Assembly (NCBI GenBank): GCA_964631605.1
Contig: CAZVYG010000006.1
Span: forward strand, 38,114-102,113
Origin: JARKQH01 sp964631605
GTDB lineage: Bacteria; Verrucomicrobiota; Verrucomicrobiia; Limisphaerales; UBA8199
Direction: 5' to 3'
DNA: 64,000 bases
This document shows, piece by piece, positions 57,001 to 63,112 of this stretch; positions within the stretch are counted from its first letter, which is position 1; the number at the start of each line of letters is the position of its first letter. The notes beneath the pieces are model-generated. The model did no database searches and had not been told where the DNA came from. It saw only the letters and a program-made list of their open reading frames with translations. A program made the position numbers and the translations under genes.

Positions 57001-57222
57001 CGCCACCCATTCAGCCGTGAGCTTTTTGTCGGCGGGAACCAGGTTGTCAAAATCCGGGCGTGAGAAGGGGCCGGCCATGGCCGGCCACGGTGGCAGCGCG
57101 AGCAAACCTCCGCCCAGGCCCAGCCACTGGAGGAACTGCCGGCGTCCCCAGCGCGTCGCCGCGGCGGGCGCGGCGCAGGTACAGCTCGTCCCCGCACACT
57201 TCGGGTGCGCGTCAGGGTTCAT
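54001..57222 (-). CDS. GH116-family glycoside hydrolase (GBA2-like) with inserted carbohydrate-binding-like domain
   Basis: 1,073 residues. A Tat-type leader is visible: RRQFLQWLGLGGGLLALPPW, with the Arg pair near residue 27. The N-terminal beta-sandwich (about 60-270) holds IGMPIGGLCAGQLYLGGDGR typical of GH116. A ~155-residue segment (about 277-431) resembling GH32-associated jelly-roll domains is inserted there (FDDFESGTYNHWTVSGTAFG, HYLNFLIGGGAHAGRTCLNL, WGNIGVDNLVLSD). The (alpha/alpha)6 catalytic domain has FYGWEGVGCCPGTCAHVWHY (candidate nucleophile Glu), HFRGEFNHIPAVDG, EGNQHNTLDTDWHG (candidate acid/base Asp) and NEVECGDHYARSMAS. Likely a periplasmic beta-glucosidase, glucosylceramidase or xylosidase. 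Its ATG overlaps the TGA of the upstream gene (ATGA). Confidence 0.8.
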   Translation of the reverse strand: MNPDAHPKCAGTSCTCAAPAAATRWGRRQFLQWLGLGGGLLALPPWPAMAGPFSRPDFDNLVPADKKLTAEWVAALTQRGSRSVYRGAELEKIGMPIGGLCAGQLYLGGDGRLWHWDIFNQPIRTDASHYARPLEARSPLDQGFALRVTCSGRTTERVLDRSQWPEVAFIGEYPVGYVEYRDPAWPVSVRLEAFSPFIPLHTDDSSLPATILEFTLRNHSAGTVEAELAGWLENAVCLHSAQSRDGVRCNRLLRSKGLLSLECSAEEGPEPATAGRPDILFDDFESGTYNHWTVSGTAFGSGPAAVTGVPQYQGDLGAQGLRVVNSHASAPGQDVAEKDAATGTLTSRPFTLERHYLNFLIGGGAHAGRTCLNLIVEGKTVLSATGQNDNRMRPVSWDLRRWAGRQATLQIVDKESGPWGNIGVDNLVLSDRSLQPPGPLADAPDFGTLSLSLTDPQPGDAAGTDLPAATFPRPAALQSGTGVERSRKPFDQKLVGALSRKLRLRGGASAKVTFLLTWHMPNLRLERLPPGRYYAARFDSALGVARYLRANLDRLAGQTRLWHDTWYDSTLPYWFLDRTFLNTSILASSTCHRFRDGRFYGWEGVGCCPGTCAHVWHYAHAVARLFPDLERGTRERVDFGLALQPDGAIHFRGEFNHIPAVDGQAGAILRALREHQMSADSAFLKRNWPGIRKATEWLITQDANGDGILEGNQHNTLDTDWHGPVAWLSGLYVAALRAAEQMAREVGDAAFAETCARIAQAGSSNIVARLFEDEYFVNRPDPRHPEAINSGTGCHIDQVLGQSWAFQVGLPRVLPEKETRLALQSLWRYNFTPDVGPYRKAYAAGRWYAMPGEAGLLMCTFPRSDWDFAQARGKGPDWAAGYFNECMNGFEYQVAGHCLWEGMLTEGLAITRAVHDRYHPLRRNPWNEVECGDHYARSMASYGVFLAACGFECHGPRGHLGFAPRLRTNSAAGAARFQAAFTTASGWGAFSEAWQAARGTATLRLKWGELRLRTFALELPAGKRAASLRVRCQGRTPAFDYAQTASRLLITFERPLLLKAGQTLELSLRLAGA

Positions 57223-57710
57223 AAAAAGCGCGGCTCGGCGCCGGCGAGGTCGGCCACGGCGCAGACCTGGCGGTAGAACTCGTCCCGCATGAGTCCGAGC
57301 AGGGTCGCGCCGTAGAGCAGGCAATGGTCGTCGTTGATGATGTCACCGTAGTTGATGACAGGAACCATATAGGCCACGGCGGGGATAATCAACTCCGGCC
57401 GTCCCTCGAGCTGCGGGCGCAGATAGAGCACCCGGGCGTCGCGGTCGGGATGGCGGAAGTCCCGTTCCGGCTGGGCGAACTGGTGGAGGGCCATTTCACC
57501 GATTTCGAACACGAGCCGGGTCGGGTGCCGGAGACAAGCCGGGTCGTTCAAAAAGGCGTCCAGTTTTTCCAACGACAGGGGCCCGTATTTTTGATGGGCC
57601 ACAACCGCCTGCGCGGTCAGGTGCTCGCGCAGGCTCTCCTCGCCGGCCCGGACCAGCTCCTCCGGGGACGCGCCGCGCAGGTTTGGCACGGGGTCGGGCT
57701 CGGCAGGCAT
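57219..57710 (-). CDS. Unknown 163-aa protein coupled to the GH116 gene
   Basis: A soluble-looking 163-residue protein without a signal peptide or domain I recognise. Notable stretches are ESLREHLTAQAVVAHQKYGP, TRLVFEIGEMALHQFAQPER and IPAVAYMVPVINYGDIINDD. Its TGA overlaps the GH116 ATG by ATGA, so the two are probably translationally coupled. A 12-bp hairpin ends 10 bases upstream of its ATG. No function is proposed; the coupling suggests it works with the enzyme or its expression. Confidence 0.65.
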   Translation of the reverse strand: MPAEPDPVPNLRGASPEELVRAGEESLREHLTAQAVVAHQKYGPLSLEKLDAFLNDPACLRHPTRLVFEIGEMALHQFAQPERDFRHPDRDARVLYLRPQLEGRPELIIPAVAYMVPVINYGDIINDDHCLLYGATLLGLMRDEFYRQVCAVADLAGAEPRFL

Positions 57711-57719
57711 GAGGGTCAG

Positions 57720-57757
57720 GCGCGCCGGGGCGAGGACTTCCGCCGGCCCCGGCGCGC
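57720..57757 (-). terminator. 12-bp perfect hairpin between the octaheme operon and the next gene
   Basis: GCGCGCCGGGGC and GCCCCGGCGCGC form a perfect 12-bp stem with a 14-nt loop. It starts 11 bases past the octaheme cytochrome stop and ends 10 bases before the ATG of the 163-aa gene. No T-run follows. It may slow or end transcription of the cytochrome operon, or mask the start of the next gene. Confidence 0.5.
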
Positions 57758-57768
57758 GGGGGGGGTGG

Positions 57769-59217
57769 TTACTTCGAGTAGCGCTTTTGGAATTCGAGGC
57801 GTTGCTGCTCGCGGAGGGCTTTCTCCGCGGGGTCCATCTTGTTCAAATACCACTGGTGATTCGCGTGGTTGAGCGTCTCATCCAGGAGTTTTTCCAGCTT
57901 TTCGGCGGCGGCTTTCTTCGCGGGGTCGCTCGAGGACTTGTGGTGGTTCACCAGCTCCTCGAGCTCGGGAACATATTTGGAGTAAAAGTGTTTGGCCACT
58001 TCGTAGGTGCCGTGCCAATGGGTGTAGTCGGGCCCCATCATGGAAACGCCATGGCGGGCGCGGCGACCTTCATGGTGCCAGATTTCGTACCAGGTGAAGT
58101 CGAGGGGGTTGCTGAACTGGGCGGGGCGCAGCAGCGGCTTGGCCGCGTCGTAGAGGGCCAGGCCCGGCTTGGCAAACTTCTCGTGATAGAGCTCGATGAG
58201 GCTGTCGTATTGGGTGTAGAACGAGTCCACGAAATGCTGGTTGTGGCAGTTGAAGCACACGTCCACCATGTTCGTGCGGCGGGTCTGCCACGAGATGTCC
58301 TTGCCGGGCAGGCCCAGTTTGGCGTCGGCAATCTCGGGCCGGATGGACAGCTCGGGGCGGTTGTTCCACGAGATGCGCAGACCGACGTCGTGAGTGACGC
58401 GCTGGTTCTTGGTGGCGCTCATGTGGCAGGTGGCGCAGGTGGGGGCGGCGCTGTAATCCTCGCCGACGATCCATTTCTCATTGTTCAGATTCATCTTGTC
58501 CACGTTGGCCCGGTAGGCGATGCCGTGCTTGGATTCGTTGTAGATTTCAATTTGGGGGTGATCCGGTCCCATGTGGCACTTGCCGCAGGTGTCAGGCGTG
58601 CGGGCCTGCGCGGCGGAAAACGAGTGGCGCGAGTGACAGGCGGCGCAGGAGCCCTCCGTACCGTCGGGGTTGATGCGGCCGATGCCGGTGTTGGGCCAGG
58701 TGGCGGGGTCGGGTTTGCCGTTCGAGCCGATTTTCACCTCGGTGCCGTGGCACTGCCAGCAACCGTTGACGGCCGCCGAGGAGATGCCTTGCGGAAAGGC
58801 CGGGGTCTTGAACCCGCGGTTGCCCTCGACGATTTCGGCCAGGACGTTGTCGAGGGAGCCCAGGATGCGGGCGGCTTTGGCGTGGTGCGAGGAATTAAAC
58901 TCGGCCACCTCCTGCTCATGGCAGCGGCCGCAGTCCTTGGGGGTGACAATGGTGGCGATCTTCTGGCCGTAATGCTCGTAGGCATCCGGGTCGGTGTCCA
59001 CGGCGTTATGGCACTCGAAGCAGCCCACGTTGGCGCGGTAATGCTTGCTCGAGCCCCATTGCTCGTAAAGAGCCGGGCTTTCCTTCTTGTGGCAGTCCAC
59101 GCAGGCTTTGCTTTGCGGCGACATTTCCTTGAGGGTGAATCCGGCCTGAGCCAGGCCCGGGAGGGCGGGGATCAGCGCGGCGAGGAGGAGGGTTCGGAAC
59201 CGGGTTTTCATAATCAT
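57769..59217 (-). CDS. Octaheme c-type cytochrome, hydroxylamine oxidoreductase (HAO)-like family
   Basis: A 482-residue periplasmic protein with a signal peptide (LLLAALIPALPGLAQA). It has eight CxxCH motifs at residues 39, 66, 96, 153, 191, 211, 261 and 321. HAO-like context is clear: INPDGTEGSCAACHSRHSFS, TPDTCGKCHMGPDHPQIEIY and APTCATCHMS, then a C-terminal helix region with MMGPDYTHWHGTYEVAKHFY. The family includes hydroxylamine oxidoreductases and reductive homologues that reduce nitrite or hydroxylamine. Whether the catalytic heme is crosslinked to Tyr (as in oxidising HAO) cannot be decided without alignment. It is the last gene of the tetraheme-FeS-NrfD-octaheme operon, which favours a quinol-fed reductive role. 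Confidence 0.85.
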   Translation of the reverse strand: MIMKTRFRTLLLAALIPALPGLAQAGFTLKEMSPQSKACVDCHKKESPALYEQWGSSKHYRANVGCFECHNAVDTDPDAYEHYGQKIATIVTPKDCGRCHEQEVAEFNSSHHAKAARILGSLDNVLAEIVEGNRGFKTPAFPQGISSAAVNGCWQCHGTEVKIGSNGKPDPATWPNTGIGRINPDGTEGSCAACHSRHSFSAAQARTPDTCGKCHMGPDHPQIEIYNESKHGIAYRANVDKMNLNNEKWIVGEDYSAAPTCATCHMSATKNQRVTHDVGLRISWNNRPELSIRPEIADAKLGLPGKDISWQTRRTNMVDVCFNCHNQHFVDSFYTQYDSLIELYHEKFAKPGLALYDAAKPLLRPAQFSNPLDFTWYEIWHHEGRRARHGVSMMGPDYTHWHGTYEVAKHFYSKYVPELEELVNHHKSSSDPAKKAAAEKLEKLLDETLNHANHQWYLNKMDPAEKALREQQRLEFQKRYSK

Positions 59218-59222
59218 CAGGT

Positions 59223-60449
59223 TTATGGTGTTGAAGTGGCGAGTTCAGGTCGTGCCCGGAGACTGCCATTCATGATGGGAATGGCAATGTGGAGCATCCA
59301 GGAGTAAAGGAGGGTGCCAAAGGCCCAAATGCCCAGACACACGAGCGTCTCGTTGAAGGTGGGCAGGTATTCAACAATCTGGCCCAGCGGCGAGGGCACA
59401 AAGCCGGGAATAATGAGTCCCATCCCTTTTTCAATCCAGATGCCGACGACGCAGGCGACACAGGCGATGTTGAGACCGACGATTTTGCGGCTGACCGGCG
59501 TGATGAGCAGCGCCAGGCCGATAAGGTCCAGCACGATCGCGGTCCAGATCCACGGCACCAGGCCGTCGTGTCCATGAAGGCCGAAGTACAGGTAATGGGC
59601 GGCGGCGGCATGCTGGGTCGGGGAGTAAAACTCGGTGAACAGCTCGCACCCCAGCAGGAACATGTTGATGATCATGGCCACGGTCATGATCATCCGGAGG
59701 GTGAAGATCGGTTCATCGCCGATCCAGTAGCGGACGAAGCGGCGGATGATCTGGAAGACCAGGATCATGAGCGCCGGGCCGGCGACGAAGGCGGAGGCCA
59801 GGAAGCGCGAGGGCACCAGGGGATGATGCCAGTAGGAGCGGCCGGCCAGGCCGACGTACAGGAAGGCGGTGACCGTATGGATGCTCACGGCCCAGGCGAT
59901 CGAAATGAACACGAAGGGGATGTAAAACTTCCTGGCGGGCTTGGTCTGGCGATAGCGGCAATAGAGCACGTAGCCGGCAATATGCAGGTTCAGCAGCAGG
60001 TACCCGTTGAGCACAATCACGTCCCAGGAAAGAATCGAACCCGGGAAGTTGAAAATGCCGAACGGGGGGATCATGTGATGAAACCGTTCGGGATGCCCAA
60101 GGTCCACAGTCACGAACAGCAGGCACATGACAATGACCGCGATGGCCATCAACTCGCCAAAAAGCACCACTTCGTGCATGAACTCCTTCTTGTAGATGTA
60201 GGCCGGGATGACGAGCATGACGGCGGCGGCGGCGACGCCGACCAGGAAGGTGAAGTTGGCGATGTAAGCGCCCCAACTGACCTGGTTGGTCATGCCGGTG
60301 GTTTCGAGGCCTTCGACCACCTGGCGCGCGTAGGCGTGCAGCCCCACCAGCGAGACCACGCTCAGCAGCGTCATCCAGGCGTAGAATCTCCAGCTCCCCT
60401 GGAAGGAGATGCGAACCACGCGCCACAGAAAGGTGAGGTACTCGCTCAT
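59223..60449 (-). CDS. NrfD/PsrC-family membrane quinol-interacting subunit
   Basis: A 408-residue polytopic protein with about nine or ten membrane segments. NrfD-like features are NQVSWGAYIANFTFLVGVAA, a conserved VTVDLGHPERFHHMIPPFG stretch and FPGSILSWDVIVLNGYLLLN near the quinone site. It anchors a ferredoxin-type subunit and exchanges electrons with the quinone pool. Its ATG overlaps the TGA of the 4Fe-4S gene (ATGA at 60446-60449), pointing to coupled translation. The octaheme gene starts 5 bases after its stop. Start MSEYLTFLWRVV is chosen over a longer upstream frame. Confidence 0.88.
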   Translation of the reverse strand: MSEYLTFLWRVVRISFQGSWRFYAWMTLLSVVSLVGLHAYARQVVEGLETTGMTNQVSWGAYIANFTFLVGVAAAAVMLVIPAYIYKKEFMHEVVLFGELMAIAVIVMCLLFVTVDLGHPERFHHMIPPFGIFNFPGSILSWDVIVLNGYLLLNLHIAGYVLYCRYRQTKPARKFYIPFVFISIAWAVSIHTVTAFLYVGLAGRSYWHHPLVPSRFLASAFVAGPALMILVFQIIRRFVRYWIGDEPIFTLRMIMTVAMIINMFLLGCELFTEFYSPTQHAAAAHYLYFGLHGHDGLVPWIWTAIVLDLIGLALLITPVSRKIVGLNIACVACVVGIWIEKGMGLIIPGFVPSPLGQIVEYLPTFNETLVCLGIWAFGTLLYSWMLHIAIPIMNGSLRARPELATSTP

Positions 60450-61420
60450 TGGTCGAAGAAGTAGTAGAAGCGCGGCAGGGTGCCGACATCCTCCTTGAGA
60501 ATATAAACCCGTTTGTTTTGGAGGATGTAGCTGATCTCGCTCCCGGGATCCAGCAGGTTGCCAAACACGCGCGCGCCGGTGGGGCACACCTCAAGGCAGG
60601 CCGGGTATTTTCCCTCCCGGGTGCGGTGCAGGCAGAACGTGCATTTCTCGACGACCCCCTTGGGCCGGATGCGGTTGCTGAGATAGCTTTGGTTGGGATT
60701 GATCCGCGCGGATTCGAGGCTGGGCTTGCGGTAATTGAAGCGGCGGGCGTCGTAGGGGCAGGCAGCCATGCAGTAGCGGCAACCAATGCACCAGTTGTAG
60801 TCCACGACAACGATGCCGTCGGCTTCCTGCCAGGTGGCCTGCACGGGGCAGACTTTGGTGCAGGGGGCCTGCCGGCACTGGTGGCACTGGACCGGCATGT
60901 AATACTTGTCCTTCTGGGGCACCGTCTCGGGGTTGTAATAATGATCGGATTGCTCGAGGTTGATCGCGCCTTTATTGAGTTGGAGCACCCGGATGTAGGA
61001 CATTTCGATGTCGTCGGCCGAGGAGCGGGACTGGTTGTTCTCCTGCAGGCAGGCGTGGGCGCATTTGCGGCAGCCGATGCAGCGCGTCAGGTTCAAGGCG
61101 TACCCGAACTCGACCCCGGCAAGCGGTTTGAGGTCGCGAATGACGGGTTGCACGCCATGCTCGCGCGCGCATCTGGCTTCGAGTTCGCGCAAGATGCGCC
61201 GCAATTCGTCCGGGTTGAGTTCGCGATAATGTTTCTGGAGCAGGTCCTCGAGGGTGATCTCGCCGCGTTCGAGGGCCAGCAACGGTTTGAGCGCGGCCAC
61301 CAGCCCCGCCAGGCCGACCATGGCGGCCGCCGAGCCCTTGAGAAACGTGCGGCGGGTGATGGGTTGGTACACCTGCTCGATGGTCTTGGGGCTGACGGCG
61401 TTTTGGGGATTCTCGTTCAT
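60446..61420 (-). CDS. Tat-exported ferredoxin subunit with four 4Fe-4S motifs (NrfC/HybA-like)
   Basis: 324 residues with a twin-arginine leader (ITRRTFLKGSAAAMVGLAGL). Four cysteine clusters: C114/117/120/124 (CIGCRKCAHAC), C179/182/187/191 (CHQCRQAPCTKVCP), C211/214/217/221 (CIGCRYCMAACPY) and C260/263/275/279 (CTFC...CLEVCPTGA). It would carry electrons between the NrfD subunit and the periplasmic cytochromes. It starts 6 bases after the tetraheme cytochrome stop and overlaps the NrfD start, as expected for one complex. Confidence 0.92.
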   Translation of the reverse strand: MNENPQNAVSPKTIEQVYQPITRRTFLKGSAAAMVGLAGLVAALKPLLALERGEITLEDLLQKHYRELNPDELRRILRELEARCAREHGVQPVIRDLKPLAGVEFGYALNLTRCIGCRKCAHACLQENNQSRSSADDIEMSYIRVLQLNKGAINLEQSDHYYNPETVPQKDKYYMPVQCHQCRQAPCTKVCPVQATWQEADGIVVVDYNWCIGCRYCMAACPYDARRFNYRKPSLESARINPNQSYLSNRIRPKGVVEKCTFCLHRTREGKYPACLEVCPTGARVFGNLLDPGSEISYILQNKRVYILKEDVGTLPRFYYFFDQ

Positions 61421-61426
61421 GGCCGA

Positions 61427-62134
61427 TTACGGGTGATCGCCGGCAGGGTTCCTCCCGCTGCCGCCATGCGCCGCCCGAGGGGGATAGCGCAAGGGGGCCA
61501 GGGGCTGCATGGGCTTGAAGGCCGGCTGATGCGGGTCATGGCATTGAATGCAGCGGAGCTTGGTCCTTGGCCCTTTTTGGGTGTCCCAATAACCGTTGGC
61601 CCGGCCATGAACCCCCGCTTCCCAGTCGCGGTAGGTGGTGCCGTGGCACTTGCCGCAGAGCAGGACCACATCCTGCTGCGCAATTTCCGAACCGTCGTAA
61701 TCCACGAAGGCGTTCCGGTTGGTGGGATGATGGCAATTGAGGCAGAAACGGTTGTTGCCGTGTTCGAGCCGGGTATCCTGATGCTCGGCCATCGGCCGCT
61801 CGTAGTGCCATCGCGCCGGAATGAGCTTGTGGCATTCCATGCAGTTGTAGGTCCAGCCCATTTTGACCAGGTCCAGCCCCCGGGTCCGGCGCGGCGGCGT
61901 CTTGTCCAGGTGAGTATCGGCCGGCAATCCAACGGGGGGCTGGTCGGCCGGAGGCCGCGCCACAACCGGGAGCTGAACCGCGGTTTGGACTGAAGCGGAG
62001 GCGGCAACCGCCACCGGCCCGGCGCCGCGTCCGGCCGAATCCTGGCCTTGCGCAGGGGACAGGAGGGCCAGACAAAAGGCTAGGCTGCCGAGCAGAGCGG
62101 CGGCCGGGGCGAAAATCTTGAACGCCGCGCTCAT
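61427..62134 (-). CDS. Tetraheme c-type cytochrome (NrfB-like position)
   Basis: A 235-residue exported protein (signal AAALLGSLAFCLALLSPAQG) with a Pro/Ala-rich linker to about residue 85. It has four CxxCH motifs at residues 98, 131, 160 and 195 (CMECH, CLNCH, CGKCH, CIQCH). It likely accepts electrons from the ferredoxin/NrfD module and passes them to the octaheme protein, as NrfB does for NrfA; E. coli NrfB has five hemes, this has four. It is the first gene of the operon, with a Crp/Fnr-type site about 120 bases upstream. Confidence 0.85.
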   Translation of the reverse strand: MSAAFKIFAPAAALLGSLAFCLALLSPAQGQDSAGRGAGPVAVAASASVQTAVQLPVVARPPADQPPVGLPADTHLDKTPPRRTRGLDLVKMGWTYNCMECHKLIPARWHYERPMAEHQDTRLEHGNNRFCLNCHHPTNRNAFVDYDGSEIAQQDVVLLCGKCHGTTYRDWEAGVHGRANGYWDTQKGPRTKLRCIQCHDPHQPAFKPMQPLAPLRYPPRAAHGGSGRNPAGDHP

Positions 62135-62218
62135 GAGCTAGCCATCAGGAGCCGCGGGGCGCGCTTCGCCGCCTCGGGCAGCATTGTTTTTGCAGGCATC
62201 CGCCATTTGCACGCGCTC

Positions 62219-62261
62219 AACATAATCCGGCCGAACGGACGCGGAAATTGACGCGGGTCAA
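62219..62261 (-). promoter_or_regulatory. Candidate Crp/Fnr-family-activated promoter of the cytochrome operon
   Basis: TTGAC-GCGG-GTCAA at 62248-62261 is a perfect palindrome of the Fnr/Dnr type (Fnr consensus TTGAT-N4-ATCAA). On the minus strand TATGTT at 62224-62219 is a 4-of-6 match to -10. Its centre lies 33 bases downstream of the palindrome centre. If transcription starts near 62212-62213, the site centres close to -41.5/-42, the class II activator position. The leader to the tetraheme ATG (62134) would be about 78 bases. The remaining 62262-62484 shows nothing recognisable. Confidence 0.6.
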
Positions 62262-62484
62262 AGGCTGTGCCGGTTTTCGCGGCGCCGTTCGGGATGGTGT
62301 AATGCCCGGAAAATGTCCCGACCACGCTCGGGCGTCAACATCAAATCACAAGGGCGCAAAGGAAGCGCTCAGGGCGATTGACTATCCGCTCCCGACCCGG
62401 CGCCGGATGCCGCATTAATCCCGATGCCCTTCGGTAATATCCTGAATTGTTGTCTCGGCGGGCCGCGAGGCATGCTGAGGACAG

Positions 62485-62982
62485 ATGATCCAGCTTATGC
62501 GCCGGAACCTTGGACAGATGAACTCAGCCGCCCGGCCCCGGCAACCGGCACCCGGGGCGCCGTCACTTGCCTGCCGCCGCTCGGCTTTCACCCTGACCGA
62601 AATCTCGATTGTGGTGACCCTCCTTGGCCTGCTCGCGGCTGTTGCCGTCCCTCGCTTTGCCCGGGCGCGGGTCAGTTGCCAGCAGACCACTTGCATCAAC
62701 AACCTGCGCCAGATAGACAACGCGGTTCAGCAGTGGGCGCTGGAGTTTCGACGCGGCCCTCAGAGCCCGGTTGAATTCCAGGACATCGCGCCGTTGCTCA
62801 AGCGGCAGGTGGTTTGTCCCGCGGGCGGCCGAAGTTTCGAGGAGAGCTATGTGTTGAGAACGGTGGCAGAACCGCCCGAGTGCCGGCGGCAGGAGCTGGG
62901 GCACGTCCTGCCCGCGCCCTCCCCATCCCGCGGCTGGCGGGCGGACCCGCGGGGCCGCCTCCTGCCCGGAACGCCGCTTTAG
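62485..62982 (+). CDS. Type II/IV pilin-like protein with prepilin methylation site
   Basis: 165 residues. The prepilin motif is CRRSAFTLTEISIVVTLLGL, with cleavage before Phe and the +5 Glu in place, followed by a hydrophobic helix and AVPRFARARVSCQQTTCINN. The last ~60 residues (SFEESYVLRTVAEPPEC...) are variable. GspG-like pseudopilins with this form are numerous and scattered in Verrucomicrobia and Planctomycetes. A peptidase and assembly genes are not in the window. ATG 62485 has a GAGGA stretch before it; ATG 62518 is also possible. Confidence 0.8.
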   Translation: MIQLMRRNLGQMNSAARPRQPAPGAPSLACRRSAFTLTEISIVVTLLGLLAAVAVPRFARARVSCQQTTCINNLRQIDNAVQQWALEFRRGPQSPVEFQDIAPLLKRQVVCPAGGRSFEESYVLRTVAEPPECRRQELGHVLPAPSPSRGWRADPRGRLLPGTPL

Positions 62983-63112
62983 CCGAACTTCACGGGATGC
63001 TGGCCAGGAGGAATTCGACGGTTTGAGTTACGTCGGCGCGGACGCCGTGCCATTCCCGGGTCAAAGGACCCAACATGGCGGCGCAAAGGAGGTCTGTGAG
63101 AAGCTGCTTCGG
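62983..63112 (+). promoter_or_regulatory. Possible CRISPR leader
   Basis: 130 bases without a gene between the prepilin stop and the first repeat. It is placed on the leader side because the degenerate repeat is at the opposite end. It is GC-rich with no clear promoter, so this is weakly supported. Confidence 0.35.

Noticed and set aside
57769..59217. Calling the octaheme protein a hydroxylamine oxidoreductase (hao)
   Set aside because: The family contains reductive members; the crosslinking Tyr cannot be judged by eye, and the NrfCD-like partners argue against a plain oxidising HAO.
57709..59307. A 532-codon plus-strand frame opposite the octaheme cytochrome
   Set aside because: The minus strand has eight CxxCH motifs and a signal peptide; the plus frame is Val/Gly-rich without domains.
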